NCBI GenBank assembly: GCA_965153355.1
Contig: OZ231126.1
Coordinates: 96,906,001 to 96,970,000 of the forward strand
Reading direction: 5' to 3'
DNA length: 64,000 nucleotides
Source: Flaccisagitta enflata
Taxonomy: Eukaryota > Chaetognatha > Sagittoidea > Aphragmophora
Both the position numbers and the translations under genes were made by a program. Every line of letters starts with the position of its first letter. The stretch's first letter is position 1. Of the stretch, positions 45,901-57,540 are shown piece by piece. The notes under the pieces were generated by a model, which ran no database searches, was not told the origin of the DNA, and was given only the letters and a program-made list of their open reading frames with translations.

Positions 45901-48900
45901 ATTTAGCCTTATGTCTCGATATGGTCAACCGCGGCAACTTTTAGAGCGCCTCGCCGCCATATTGCGGGACTATTAGCCAACTTAGCTCATCATTTGGTTT
46001 CTCAAGAACCAAAAGAGCAATTTCAGCCCAAAATTTGAGTGGTTGGAGCAAGTGGAAGAGGGGAACCAGGGGTAAATGTAACTATTAGGAGTATCTCAGA
46101 AATGTATGGATAAAGTGGCCAAAGGTCGATCAAGGCAAAATTGCAGTGGAAGAGGGGAACCAGGGGTAAATGTAACTATTAGGAGTATCTCAGAAATGTA
46201 TGGATAAAGTGGCCAAAGGTCGATCAAGGCAAAATTGCAGACTTTGGGCTAGTGAGAACTGCTTGATTGCTTGTCATATGGTTACTAGTATCTAATTGGT
46301 CAAAACTAGAATGATGGGAGCAATTAGTTTTGCCTCATATGTAGGATAGCCCTATATTGCTGTATGGGGGTAGTGGTCCAAATTTACATCAAAATTGCGT
46401 ATATAGTCTCTTTTTCAGTAATTTTTTTGCATTTTGGGGATATTCATCAGTCAATTGAATATGTTTTATCACTCATCAACCCTTTAGCTTGCATGAGACA
46501 AAAAATCAAGCCAAAATTACAATGCAGCTAGATTTTATAGACTGTCAAAGTAGGGCTGAGTTTGGCTTATTGCTCATTTTGTCGACTATTGAGTGCACCC
46601 TTATAAGGAAACTGCCAAGTATGAGGATATCAAAAAATGAATTTTTGCTAGATTTTTTGGTTCAAAAGTGTAGAATCATGATTTTTTAGATGGTTTTAGA
46701 CATTTTCGAGACTTTTTAGTAAGCTGTTTGTCCCTAAATAGCTTTTAAAGTGGAAGGGATTTTTTGGATTTTGGGGGATTTTTGTCTCCTAATCGAGGCT
46801 AGAAATCGGGTTTTATTCGACTGTTACATAGTGAAAATGGTTAAATCAACCCTAATTTTTTGGCATTTTACCTTAAATCATCCATTTGACCCTTCTAGAA
46901 GGCATATTTTGATTGATTTCAAATTTTTATATTTCATTTGTCCTCTAATAAAGCTGAAGACAACAGAAATTTAGCCTTATGTCTCAATATGGTTAACCGC
47001 GGCAACTTTTAGAGAGCCTCGCCACCATATTGCGGGACTATTAGCCAACTTAGCTCATCATTTGGTTTCTCAAGAACCAAAAGAGCAATTTCAGCCCAAA
47101 ATTTGAGTGGTTGGAGCAAGTGGAAGAGGGGAACCAGGGGTAAATGTAACTATTAGGAGTATCTCAGAAATGTATGGATAAAGTGGCCAAAGGTCGATCA
47201 AGGCAAAATTGCAGTGGAAGAGGGGAACCAGGGGTAAATGTAACTATTAGGAGTATCTCAGAAATGTATGGATAAAGTGGCCAAAGGTCGATCAAGGCAA
47301 AATTGCAGACTTTGGGCTAGTGAGAACTGCTTGATTGCTTGTCATATGGTTACTAGTATCTAATTGGTCAAAACTAGAATGATGGGAGCAATTAGTTTTG
47401 CCTCATATGTAGGATAGCCCTATATTGCTGTATGGGGGTAGTGGTCCAAATTTACATCAAAATTGCGTATATAGTCTCTTTTTCAGTAATTTTTTTGCAT
47501 TTTGGGGATAATCATCAGTCAATTGAATATGTTTTATCACTCATCAACCCTTTAGCTTGCATGAGACAAAAAATCAAGCCAAAATTCCAATTCAGCTAGA
47601 TTTTATAGACTGTCAAAGTATGGCTGAGTTTTGCTTATTGCTCATTTTGTCGACTATTGAGTGCACCCTTATAAGGAAACTGCCAAGTATCAGGATATCA
47701 AAAAATGAATTTTTGCTAGATTTTTTGGTTCAAAAGTGTAGAATCATGATTTTTTAGATGGTTTTAGACATTTTCGAGACTTTTTAGTAAGCTGTTTGTC
47801 CCTAAATAGCTTTTAAAGTGGAAAGGATTTTTTGGATTTTGGGGGATTTTTGTCTCCTAAACGAGGCTAAAAATCGGGTTTTATTCGACTGTTACATAGT
47901 GAAAATGGTTAAATCAACCCTAATTTTTTGGCATTTTACCTTAAATCATCCATTTGACCCTTCTAGAAGGCATATTTTGATTGATTTCAAATTTTTATAT
48001 TTCATTTGTCCTCTAATAAAGCTGAAGACAACAGAAATTTAGCCTTATGTCTCAATATGGTTAACCGCGGCAACTTTTAGAGAGCCTCGCCACCATATTG
48101 CGGGACTATTAGCCAACTTAGCTCATCATTTGGTTTCTCAAGAACCAAAAGAGCAATTTCAGCCCAAAATTTGAGTGGTTGGAGCAAGTGGAAGAGGGGA
48201 ACCAGGGGTAAATGTAACTATTAGGAGTATCTCAGAAATGTATGGATAAAGTGGCCAAAGGTCGATCAAGGCAAAATTGCAGTGGAAGAGGGGAACCAGG
48301 GGTAAATGTAACTATTAGGAGTATCTCAGAAATGTATGGATAAAGTGGCCAAAGGTCGATCAAGGCAAAATTGCAGACTTTGGGCTAGTGAGAACTGCTT
48401 GATTGCTTGTCATATGGTTACTAGTATCTAATTGGTCAAAACTAGAATGATGGGAGCAATTAGTTTTGCCTCATATGTAGGATAGCCCTATATTGCTGTA
48501 TGGGGGTAGTGGTCCAAATTTACATCAAAATTGCGTATATAGTCTCTTTTTCAGTAATTTTTTTGCATTTTGGGGATATTCATCAGTCAATTGAATATGT
48601 TTTATCACTCATCAACCCTTTAGCTTGCATGAGACAAAAAATCAAGCCAAAATTACAATGCAGCTAGATTTTATAGACTGTCAAAGTATGGCTGAGTTTT
48701 GCTTATTGCTCATTTTGTCGACTATTGAGTGCACCCTTATAAGGAAACTGCCAAGTATGAGGATATCAAAAATGAATTTTTGCTAGATTTTTTGGTTCAA
48801 AAGTGTAGAATCATGATTTTTTAGATGGTTTTAGACATTTTCGAGACTTTTTAGTAAGCTGTTTGTCCCTAAATAGCTTTTAAAGTGGAAAGGATTTTTT

Positions 48901-50871
48901 GGATTTTGGGGGATTTTTGTCTCCTAAACGAGGCTAAAAATTGGGTTTTATTCGACTGTTACATAGTGAAAATGGTTAAATCAACCCTAATTTTTTGGCA
49001 TTTTACCTTAAATCATCCATTTGACCCTTCTAGAAGGCATATTTTGATTGATTTCAAATTTTTATATTTCATTTGTCCTCTAATAAAGCTGAAGACAACA
49101 GAAATTTAGCCTTATGTCTCAATATGGTTAACCGCGGCAACTTTTAGAGAGCCTCGCCACCATATTGCGGGACTATTAGCCAACTTAGCTCATCATTTGG
49201 TTTCTCAAGAACCAAAAGAGCAATTTCAGCCCAAAATTTGAGTGGTTGGAGCAAGTGGAAGAGGGGAACCAGGGGTAAATGTAACTATTAGGAGTATCTC
49301 AGAAATGTATGGATAAAGTGGCCAAAGGTCGATCAAGGCAAAATTGCAGTGGAAGAGGGGAACCAGGGGTAAATGTAACTATGAGGAGTATCTCAGAAAT
49401 GTATGGATAAAGTGGCCAAAGGTCGATCAAGGCAAAATTGCAGACTTTGGGCTAGTGAGAACTGCTTGATTGCTTGTCATATGGTTACTAGTATCTAATT
49501 GGTCAAAACTAGAATGATGGGAGCAATTAGTTTTGCCTCATATGTAGGATAGCCCTATATTGCTGTATGGGGGTAGTGGTCCAAATTTACATCAAAATTG
49601 CGTATATAGTCTCTTTTTCAGTAATTTTTTTGCATTTTGGGGATATTCATCAGTCAATTGAATATGTTTTATCACTCATCAACCCTTTAGCTTGCATGAG
49701 ACAAAAAATCATGCCAAAATTCCAATTCAGCTAGATTTTATAGACTGTCAAAGTATGGCTGAGTTTTGCTTATTGCTCATTTTGTCGACTATTGAGTGCA
49801 CCCTTATAAGGAAACTGCCAAGTATAAGGATATCAAAAAATGAATTTTTGCTAGATTTTTTGGTTCAAAAGTGTAGAATCATGATTTTTTAGATGGTTTT
49901 AGACATTTTCGAGACTTTTTAGTAAGCTGTTTGTCCCTAAATAGCTTTTAAAGTGGAAAGGATTTTTTGGATTTTGGGGGATTTTTGTCTCCTAAACGAG
50001 GCTAAAAATTGGGTTTTATTCGACTGTTACATAGTGAAAATGGTTAAATCAACCCTAATTTTTTGGCATTTTACCTTAAATCATCCATTTGACCCTTCTA
50101 GAAGGCATATTTTGATTGATTTCAAATTTTTATATTTCATTTGTCCTCTAATAAAGCTGAAGACAACAGAAATTTAGCCTTATGTCTCAATATGGTTAAC
50201 CGCGGCAACTTTTAGAGAGCCTCGCCACCATATTGCGGGACTATTAGCCAACTTAGCTCATCATTTGGTTTCTCAAGAACCAAAAGAGCAATTTCAGCCC
50301 AAAATTTGAGTGGTTGGAGCAAGTGGAAGAGGGGAACCAGGGGTAAATGTAACTATTAGGAGTATCTCAGAAATGTATGGATAAAGTGGCCAAAGGTCGA
50401 TCAAGGCAAAATTGCAGTGGAAGAGGGGAACCAGGGGTAAATGTAACTATTAGGAGTATCTCAGAAATGTATGGATAAAGTGGCCAAAGGTCGATCAAGG
50501 CAAAATCGCAGACTTTGGGCTAGTGAGAACTGCTTGATTGCTTGTCATATGGTTACTAGTATCTAATTGGTCAAAACTAGAATGATGGGAGCAATTAGTT
50601 TTGCCTCATATGTAGGATAGCCCTATATTGCTGTATGGGGGTAGTGGTCCAAATTTACATCAAAATTGCGTATATAGTCTCTTTTTCAGTAATTTTTTTG
50701 CATTTTGGGGATATTCATCAGTCAATTGAATATGTTTTATCACTCATCAACCCTTTAGCTTGCATGAGACAAAAAATCATGCCAAAATTCCAATTCAGCT
50801 AGATTTTATAGACTGTCAAAGTATGGCTGAGTTTTGCTTATTGCTCATTTTGTCGACTATTGAGTGCACCC

Positions 50872-51131
50872 AAGATTCACACGCAGTTTCTTCGCTTTCA
50901 ATTTTGAAATACAGGAATCAGTTCCACCACTTAGCAGATTAAAAAGAGTAATAGTTTCCTTTCGAGGCGTGATATAAAATCCAAACTATTCAAGATATCG
51001 ACTTGAAATTTGATGTGTATGCTCGCATGACCATCACAGACATTCAAGCAAAAATTCAAGGTTGTAACTGAAAAGGAACAGGATTTTTTCCCAGCCTAGA
51101 TAGAGGGACAGATAGAGCCTCTTATTGACTG
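50872..51131. other. Right flank of the satellite array
   Basis: Apparently unique sequence beginning AAGATTCACACGCAG. No gene or repeat recognised. It bears no visible resemblance to the left flank of the array. Confidence 0.5.
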
Positions 51132-51260
51132 CGTTTGCGTAAAAACAAGGCCAAGTAGGCCAATAAGGTGCGACGTGTTGATCGTCGAACGAATGCGTTA
51201 CAGACCAATCGACAGATCGACGGACAGAGCCAATTATAGAGGTGCTTTGTCGCACCTAGA
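51132..51260 (-). mobile_element. Family T element, GGTGCGAC subfamily
   Basis: On the minus strand: left arm AGGTGCGAC (51257-51249), inner arm GCACCT (51245-51240), CTATAATTGGCTCTGTCC, a short GTCGATC array, right arm GTCGCACCT (complement of 51166-51174), TATTGGCCTACTTGGCC, TTGTTTTT. About 130 bp, one of the shortest complete copies. A sister copy lies at 53700-53830. Confidence 0.8.
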
Positions 51261-51776
51261 AATAGGTAAACTATGTATCGATCGTTAGTCGACGTTATGA
51301 TTAAGTACTAAGTAGGCATGGCGATTACATTCGCATTAGCACACGATGTAGATCAGTCATGTATATGATCACTCCAAAGCAGTAGAACGATGTTGTAGAT
51401 TTTCCTTTTAGGGTAAATAGCGCAGAAACATTGCAATGTCCACATTTTTTTTTCTTTATTTCTCCACTTTATTTGAAATGAGTTTTTTACTAAGAATACA
51501 AGCAACGCCTTAAAGTAACAGTTATGGAATCAAATGGCGACGTTGTGATGGACGCTGTTGACGGGTTTCATGATTGTAAGAGAACCAACAATTCACAAAG
51601 ACAGAGACAAGAATCATTTTGCGTCAGCGTCCATGTGAAAGTCAAGGCTGGAGGCGACCTAAGTAACGACGCCAAAAGAAAGAACATTTCTTGGTAGGAC
51701 AACTGACATCAGAGGTTACTATGTTGTTTAAAAATGTCTTGGTAACAATTTTTAACAACGCGAACCTCCTCCCGTC
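51261..51776. other. Unassigned sequence
   Basis: No gene or recognised repeat is seen. Confidence 0.4.
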
Positions 51777-51968
51777 TTTTTAGTTACGGAGAGGCTTTAT
51801 CCGTCGGTCCGTCCATCGGTCTGTTGGTCCCTGATGATCAAGTCGAAAAGTGGAAAACGAAGTTACTTTTTGTGTAAGTTTGGGTGTGTGGGGGTTGAGG
51901 ATGTGGATGGGGGTTGGATGCCCCTGCCCACCCGTCCGCAACAATATTGTGACCCCGCGTCACTTGTT
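51777..51968 (+). mobile_element. Family T element lacking the inner arm, GTGAC right end
   Basis: TTTTTAGTTACGGAGAGGC passes straight to CTTTATCCGTCGGTCC: the inner arm and the CTCTATAA stretch are missing. The core has GTCGAAAAGTGGAAAACG and GGGGTTGGATGCCCCTGCCC. The right end is GTCCGCAAC, AATATTGTGACCCCGCGTCAC, TTGTT. The next family T left end starts immediately after it. Confidence 0.75.
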
Positions 51969-52040
51969 AGATGCGTCATTGCATCTCTATAATAGGGTCT
52001 GTCTGTCCATACATCCATCCGTTACGTCTCCTTTGGTATC
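51969..52040 (+). mobile_element. Family T left end, AGATGCG variant
   Basis: AGATGCG (51969-51975), TCAT, TGCATCT (51980-51986), CTATAATAGGGTCTGTCTGTCC, then CATC repeats. No right end was recognised. It abuts the preceding element with TTGTT as the only spacer. Confidence 0.6.
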
Positions 52041-52199
52041 ACGCAGATGCCGCATTGACTACACTTTTTTTTATGAGAACCATGGTGATTTATTTCATCA
52101 GGGGGAAGTGAAAAAGAAAAAATCGTCAATTTTCAAACAAGAAAATATCTCATTTTGTTGATTTGAGCAGCTAGTCCAACTTACTGGCTGTGCATTTTG

Positions 52200-52545
52200 C
52201 GGGTTTGCACCCCTTAATGGGCTGGGGTTGGGGTGGGGCAGGGGTGAGAACCCCTGGGGGCAAATTTTTTACTAAAAATTAAGATAGGCTCATATTGTTG
52301 CAAATTTTCTGAAACGTCTAGATATGAAATTTCCAAAAAATCCATTTTTTTTAGTAAATTGGCAAAAAATTTTCGAGTCCCAGGTTGAACTAGGTAGGGT
52401 GGGGTAGTGGGGGTGTAAAAAAAATGATCAAAAATGTATAGCTCATTCGATTCCAAATTGCCTGAAACGTCTAAATAACATTGTGTCAAAACAACTTTTT
52501 TTTCACAGAAATTAAACATTTTTTTTTTTAAGTCTGGAATTTCTG
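52200..52545 (+). repeat. Two diverged ~180-bp tandem units
   Basis: Each unit has a G-rich stretch (GGGGTTGGGGTGGGGCAGGG at 52220 and GGTAGGGTGGGGTAGTGGGG at 52395). This is followed by a TAGCTCAT/TAGGCTCAT word, CAAATT, CTGAAACGTCTA and an A/T-rich tail. No coding potential. Confidence 0.6.
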
Positions 52546-53338
52546 GCTGGCGTCTTAAAACCAGAAACTCTGTAAATTCTACTTTTCCTTATTTTCCGCT
52601 GATTTTATTAAGTTTCAAGGACGATATCGTTTATCATAGTGTAAGAACCACTAAAGATCTCAGGAAAACAATTGAAGCTTAATTGGGCATACATTTTTAA
52701 AAGCTAAGGTCGAGCAAGTGGGTGGGACAGAGGTTGGGACAATTAAACGTCTTAAAACCAGAAACTCTTCCTCTTGCTTCTAACGACTTTGGTCACACTT
52801 CATAACATCGTATCACCCCAATTTCTTTGATACTTTTGACTTGTGTGTTTTGAAACATGAAATGGGGTCAATCTGCCATGACAGCGTAGCTTATTGGTGT
52901 TCAAATGAGCGTTTTTTAAGGTGGGAAGAAAAAGAGCAAAAAAGAAGACTTGTAAGCGATTGAATGAAAAGACGTTTCCTTTATTTTATTCAACCTGTTG
53001 GTATCATTTTTGCGGCGTTTATTATTAGGGGTCTATGGGGGCAAAAGACCAGAACCATAGAAAAACATAATTTCTGGCGAAAATGGGAAATTTTAGACAA
53101 ATTGTCCACATCACGCAAAAATCACGCCTTTTTTAACCAGTTTTAAGTATAAGAATATTGGGTCAAATGAAAAAAAAAATTCACATGAGACCAAGTATGG
53201 CTCTGAAATTCTAAACAAGACCGGGTTTGTTCATTTTAATGTGCGAGATGGCCCAATGATGAGTAAATCTGTATGATTATTGCTGATTACGTCCTTAAAC
53301 GCACACTTCCGCCTGATCAAATAAATCACCCCTAGTTT
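52546..53338. other. Unassigned sequence with one short repeated word
   Basis: CGTCTTAAAACCAGAAACTC occurs at 52551 and 52749. Otherwise no gene or repeat recognised. Confidence 0.4.
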
Positions 53339-53699
53339 ATAAGAACATCAGGGCTTCGAATGGCCCCAAAATTAAGAACAATTTCAGAACATACGAAGGC
53401 TTCAAATCTTGAGAAAAGAATCAATGTTAAAGTAACATTTAAAGAACATTAACAAAACACTAACATTTTAGTATGATTAAGCTAAAAAATTTTTATTTTC
53501 TAATAAAAAAATCAAGAAAATATCCCCAGACATTAATGTTTAGCATTTGTTTTATTAGTATTCAATAGAAATATGTTTAATATAATCAAATAATAGTATA
53601 TTATAAAGTTCCTTATAGTTTATATAGTATTTTAAATTAAGAACGCCCTAAGAATGTTGAGGGCTTTATTTTGCCTTAAAAATAAGAACATAAAGCCTT
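53339..53699 (+). repeat. AAGAAC-type dispersed repeat
   Basis: Starts TAAGAACATCAGGGCTTCGA and CCCCAAAATTAAGAAC and ends AAATAAGAACATAAAGCC, with several AAGAAC words between. A short relative (AAGAACATCAAGGCTTCAAA, CTCCAAAACTAAGAAC) lies at 58259-58299, and a weaker one at about 3319. Confidence 0.5.
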
Positions 53700-53830
53700 A
53701 AAAACAAGGCCAAGTAGGCCAATAAGGTGCGACATGTTGATAGTCGAACGCATGCGTTATAGACCAACTGACAGACCGTCAGACCAACGGACAGAGCCAG
53801 TTATAGAGGTGCTTTGTCGCACCTAAAAAA
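53700..53830 (-). mobile_element. Family T element, GGTGCGAC subfamily
   Basis: Sister of 51132-51260 with the same arms: on the minus strand AGGTGCGAC (53824-53816), GCACCT (53812-53807), right arm complement of 53725-53733, TATTGGCCTACTTGGCCTTGTTTT. The A-runs on both sides on the plus strand correspond to the T-runs of other copies. Confidence 0.8.
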
Positions 53831-53965
53831 ATGACGTTCTTAAAAAAAAAAAGTGTATCCCAACCTGCAGGTGTGGGATCTGGGCTTGTTAAAAAGAGGA
53901 GTTGAACAAGAAGTCAAACAGAGCTGCAACTTTATCCTCTGAATGTCACTGTATTTCCTGACACA

Positions 53966-54292
53966 GTGGAACGATTAACGGACAATGACAATTTTGAGTG
54001 TGCAGACCCCTGGCTGGTCAAGAAAGGTCCCTCAGCATTAAGTAAACACAAAACACCCGTTGGCAAATTAATCCGAAGGCAAAAAATTGATTACATGACC
54101 TATTTGAATGACTGCGAAAGTCCCAAACTTGAGTTTCTCAGATATCATCTTTCTTTCTATCTGTACGTAAGAAGTTCCTACTTTGTCGCTTGCAAAAATC
54201 ATGTTACTGCACATACTGCAGTAACAAATGAAATATTTTTCAATATTCTGAGTTTTAGGTATGCTGGAATGTCTCGTGGACAGCATCCATAG
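53966..54292 (+). pseudogene. Exon-like open frame of unknown family (gene fragment)
   Basis: A 108-codon plus-strand frame opening with GTG directly after TTTCCTGACACAG, which looks like a splice acceptor. The peptide begins VERLTDNDNFECADPWLVK and is not low-complexity. Residues 2-45 align without gaps to a minus-strand fragment at 56848-56714, where most changes keep or alter single codons and one creates a stop. I recognise no domain. It could be an exon of a decayed or multi-exon gene, or part of an old transposon. The later part of the frame (after residue 45) has no in-window homologue. Confidence 0.4.
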
Positions 54293-54404
54293 AGTAAATG
54301 ACAAGGAAAAACAGATCGCTATTTTTCGATAATTGAAAACTTTCTAGTTGATCGTCCGTTATTATCTGTCTGTCTATTTGTTAATGTCTGTCTTTCAGTA
54401 ACTG

Positions 54405-54415
54405 AGTGTGTGTGT

Positions 54416-54465
<50 letters not shown>

Positions 54466-54495
54466 GCCCTCCTTAATTGTTTTTAAACCTGTGAA

Positions 54496-54529
<34 letters not shown>

Positions 54530-54536
54530 TGTGTGT

Positions 54537-54591
<55 letters not shown>

Positions 54592-54595
54592 GTAA
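54405..54595 (+). repeat. Two GT microsatellites
   Basis: (TG)n at 54405-54459 and 54499-54591, separated by about 40 bases of unique sequence. Val/Cys and Thr/His open frames across them follow from the composition. Confidence 0.97.
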
Positions 54596-54633
54596 AAATT
54601 GATGTAACTGCTTGGAGATGCATTTAGTGTCAA

Positions 54634-54773
54634 TTTTTAGTCGTGGACACGCGACTCTATAAGCCGTCGGTCCATCCATCCGTCCGTCTGTCATAAAGTT
54701 GTTTTTCATGGTTTCCCGCTCCTGTCCACTTGTCCGCGACTGATGCTGCCGTGTATACGGCCTTGTTTTTTTT
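54634..54773 (+). mobile_element. Family T element, GTCGTGGAC variant
   Basis: TTTTT, AGTCGTGGACA with inner CACGCGACT, CTATAAGCCGTCGGTCC, CATC/GTCC repeats, a short core, right arm TGTCCGCGACT, hairpin GCCGTGTATACGGC, CTTGTTTTTTTT. The left arm has a CpG-to-TpG change relative to the right arm. Confidence 0.8.
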
Positions 54774-54937
54774 ACTCATTGCATGTACGTAACTTGAACT
54801 GCTGGCCATCTGTTACACTGTACTTTTGTCTTCATGCATCACACAAAAAACTCATAATTTACCAGAAAAAAAATTTCAATTCGTGGTTTGAATATAAATA
54901 CCTTTCAACAATTCAAAACTACGAATACCATGTTTGC

Positions 54938-55110
54938 AAAAACAAGGCCGGATACACGGCCCATACCAGTTGCGGACGGGTGGGCAGGAGCGGAAATGCG
55001 CATTTTCCCACTTTTCGGCTTGTGTCCACGGACGGACCAACGGACGGACGGACGGACGGACAGACAAAGCCTCTTAGGCTCTTATAGAGTTGCGTGTCCG
55101 CAACTAAAAA
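54938..55110 (-). mobile_element. Family T element, GTTGCGGAC subfamily
   Basis: On the minus strand: TTTTT, AGTTGCGGACA, inner CGCAACT, CTATAAGAGCC, GTCC array, CGAAAAGTGGGAAAATGCGC, CCGCTCCTGCCCACC, right arm GTCCGCAACT (complement of 54968-54977), GGTATGGGCCGTGTATCCGG, CCTTGTTTTT. Complete and well preserved. Confidence 0.85.
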
Positions 55111-55420
55111 CGAGTAACATGACTTTGATATTTCAGATGTGACGAGCGTTGTGGACCGTTACGCCTTTAAGCAACTTTTTCGCATACGAGGAGGCATTCA
55201 AATCTTTGACACTGTATCCTTTGTAGTGCGCATCGAAGTCCGCGTGTAATGCTCCCCCCGCAGATTTATTCAGCAAAGCTGTTCCGTGTCATATGGAGGA
55301 TCCCAATCATAAAATGTCAAATTTCATTTTCGTAATTACTTCACACACTCAAAAAGAAAAATACATGTACACGCAATCATGTTTACCAGCATGCACCCAA
55401 AGGAAAGCACGCAAATAAAT
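55111..55420. other. Unassigned sequence
   Basis: No gene or recognised repeat is seen. Confidence 0.4.
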
Positions 55421-55482
55421 GCACGCACACGCACACACACAGACACAGACACACACAGACACACACACACACACACACACAC
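55421..55482 (+). repeat. CA microsatellite
   Basis: CACGCACACACACAGACACAG-type sequence passing into (CA)n. Confidence 0.9.
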
Positions 55483-56157
55483 TAATGAAAACGCAAGATG
55501 AACTATGAGGGTGTTTCTAGTCAAAGACAACCGCGTTTCTAACGGGCCAGTGACAGTGAAATTCATAGATACGTGTTCACGCTATTAACGCGTTAAACGG
55601 GAACAAACGCACTATTTGTTTTCAATAGAAAAACGCCCTTAATACGGGCAAGCAAATATATGAGAATGCAGTCATAGTTTAAGCACCTGTGCGCGCCAAC
55701 TCCCCGGGCAAGTGTTCTAACAACACATACTATTTTGGAAATATCGGTATTCTCTTTTGAATGAAATAAAATTCGCGAGGGTATGATTTTTTTATGGTTC
55801 AGTGGACTACATGTAGCTAAAGACGGAAGGACGCATGTAGGAACGGAGCGACGGACAACTTTTTTTAAGGATTAGCATTTTATTCAAAGTAATACAGCAA
55901 TAAGCTAACTTCAAATTGTATTTACAATACCTGGAATCAGTAATTTGAAAGTTGACTGAAAAAAATCAACGACGTGATTATTATCAGGACATTCATCGTG
56001 CTGTAATCGGACAATTTACGGGCGTCATCTAACTTATCTTTTTATGAGTTTATAAACGCGCTTTTTTAATAGTCATGTTCACTATTGGCAGAAAGAGTTC
56101 GCAGCTCTCAAGATGAATGTTTCTTTTTATACATATTTGCAAATATATGCAAACAGG
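55483..56157. other. Unassigned sequence
   Basis: No gene or recognised repeat is seen. Confidence 0.4.
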
Positions 56158-56380
<223 letters not shown>

Positions 56381-56713
56381 ACGGACAGACAGGGATAGAC
56401 AAACGGACAGAGATAGACATACAGACAAAAAGAGATACAGACAAACAGAGGTACAGTCAGATAGTGACATGAATGAATATTGCCAATAAAAATTCCCAGC
56501 ATGCGCATATCCTCAATAGAGATAGCAGAAGCGGTCGACGAGACTTTCCTGCAGTCTCAAAGATGGGATTTCAAAAGAATTTATGCTTGCTGCTTCAATT
56601 TGCTTGGTCACATGTTTTGCTCGAGCAGTAAATCAGCTCTAACTCGCAGAATTAAGTAGGTGAATGAAAAAAAGATTACGTCAGATACCAAGATTTTCTC
56701 ACTATTACTTTAG

Positions 56714-56848
56714 TGTCTTGTAATCAATTTTTTGCCTTCAGACTAATTTGCCAACGGGTGTTTGATGTTCCTCACACGCCGTGGGGCCCTCCTTGACCAG
56801 TCCGGGGTCTGCACACTCAAAATTGTCTTTGTCCGTTAATCGTTCTGC
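56714..56848 (-). pseudogene. Second exon-like fragment, disrupted by a stop
   Basis: On the minus strand this aligns base for base, without gaps, to 53969-54099. Conserved peptide stretches are ERLTD, DNFECADP and TPVGKL; a TGA follows GKLV. TTAGTTCAG lies a few bases upstream of the conserved block and could be a splice acceptor, as at the other copy. The identity of the gene is unknown. The stop may mean a pseudogene or that the exon ends before it. Confidence 0.45.
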
Positions 56849-57004
56849 CGTGCTGAACTAATTGCCCCCCCCCCCCTCGATCATGCCCCTCTTTTTTTCC
56901 AGTCGGCGCAGAAGTCGCTCATTCATAACATTACAACATCTTGCATGCCAGCATTGTCATGTTTGAAAATAATCGCCGGCGCTCTATGCTCAGGTCTTTA
57001 TTAT
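56849..57004. other. Spacer with a 13-C run
   Basis: A run of C at about 56865-56876. No gene. Confidence 0.4.
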
Positions 57005-57005
57005 C

Positions 57006-57037
<32 letters not shown>

Positions 57038-57078
57038 TTCTTTCTTTCTTTCTCTCTCTCTCATTCTCTCTCTCTCAT
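57005..57078 (+). repeat. CT/CTTT microsatellite
   Basis: (CT)n with CTGT and CTTT interruptions. Confidence 0.9.
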
Positions 57079-57172
57079 CTTCGATAGGCTAACACGTTGA
57101 AGATGCACGACGTCCAGCCCTTGTCACGTTTGTCACCAGACACAGGTTACTGTGTATTTTGTCTTGTTTTTA

Positions 57173-57240
57173 GTTGCAAACAAGCAACTTTTAAAAGGCT
57201 TTGCCTGTCCATTTCCTCCGTAAGACGCAGTTCACGGGAA
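57173..57240 (+). mobile_element. Family T left end, GTTGCAAAC variant
   Basis: TTTTTAGTTGCAAACAAGCAAC, TTTTAAAAGGCTTTGCCTGTCC. The left arm GTTGC and inner GCAAC still pair. No right end was recognised downstream. The CTTG immediately before the T-run could be the end of another copy. Confidence 0.55.
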
Positions 57241-57259
57241 GAAGAAATTTCATGCGTCA

Positions 57260-57540
57260 TTATAATTTTTTAAATATTTTTTAAATTATTTTTTAAAAAT
57301 TTTTACTATTGAAAGACATTTTTCAAGTGTTGAAAAATTAATTTTTGCATAGATAACCTCTGACACATAGCTTTGATGTACATAATGTATCAAAAAAATG
57401 TAAAAAAAAATTTATAAAAAATTTTACTTTATCATCTTATTTCTGTTAGGTGAAATTATATCATTGTATAAAAAAAAAATTTGCATTTCCAAAAATATGG
57501 TTTTTTTTTTAAAAACATATCAGAAAAGGGCCATGTGCTT
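57260..57540. other. Very AT-rich unassigned sequence
   Basis: Long A/T runs. No gene. Confidence 0.4.

Larger units (their letters stand above)
19876..50871 (+). repeat. 31-kb satellite array, 29 units of about 1,067 bp
   Basis: Head-to-tail, highly similar units. Using the shared GCATGAGACAAAAAATC word as anchor, units lie at 20483, 21550, 22618, 23686, 24910, 25977, 27045, 28111, 29084, 30146, 31216, 32283, 33355, 34438, 35500, 36724, 37792, 38862, 39930, 40996, 42063, 43287, 44359, 45421, 46489, 47557, 48627, 49692 and 50760 (a few approximate). Spacing is mostly 1062-1072, with 973 once and 1224 three times. The array starts at AAGCTGAAGACAACAG and the last unit stops abruptly after GAGTGCACCC at 50871. 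Each unit holds an AATAAA word and two short plus-strand frames (66 and 74 residues) in the same phase, separated by stops. Homopolymer-length changes break them in several units, so I do not call genes. Confidence 0.97.

Noticed and set aside
20483-50942. Tandem array of small protein genes (66 and 74 residues per unit)
   Set aside because: The frames are separated by stops, are broken by homopolymer changes in several units, and resemble no known protein. Conservation is explained by recent amplification.
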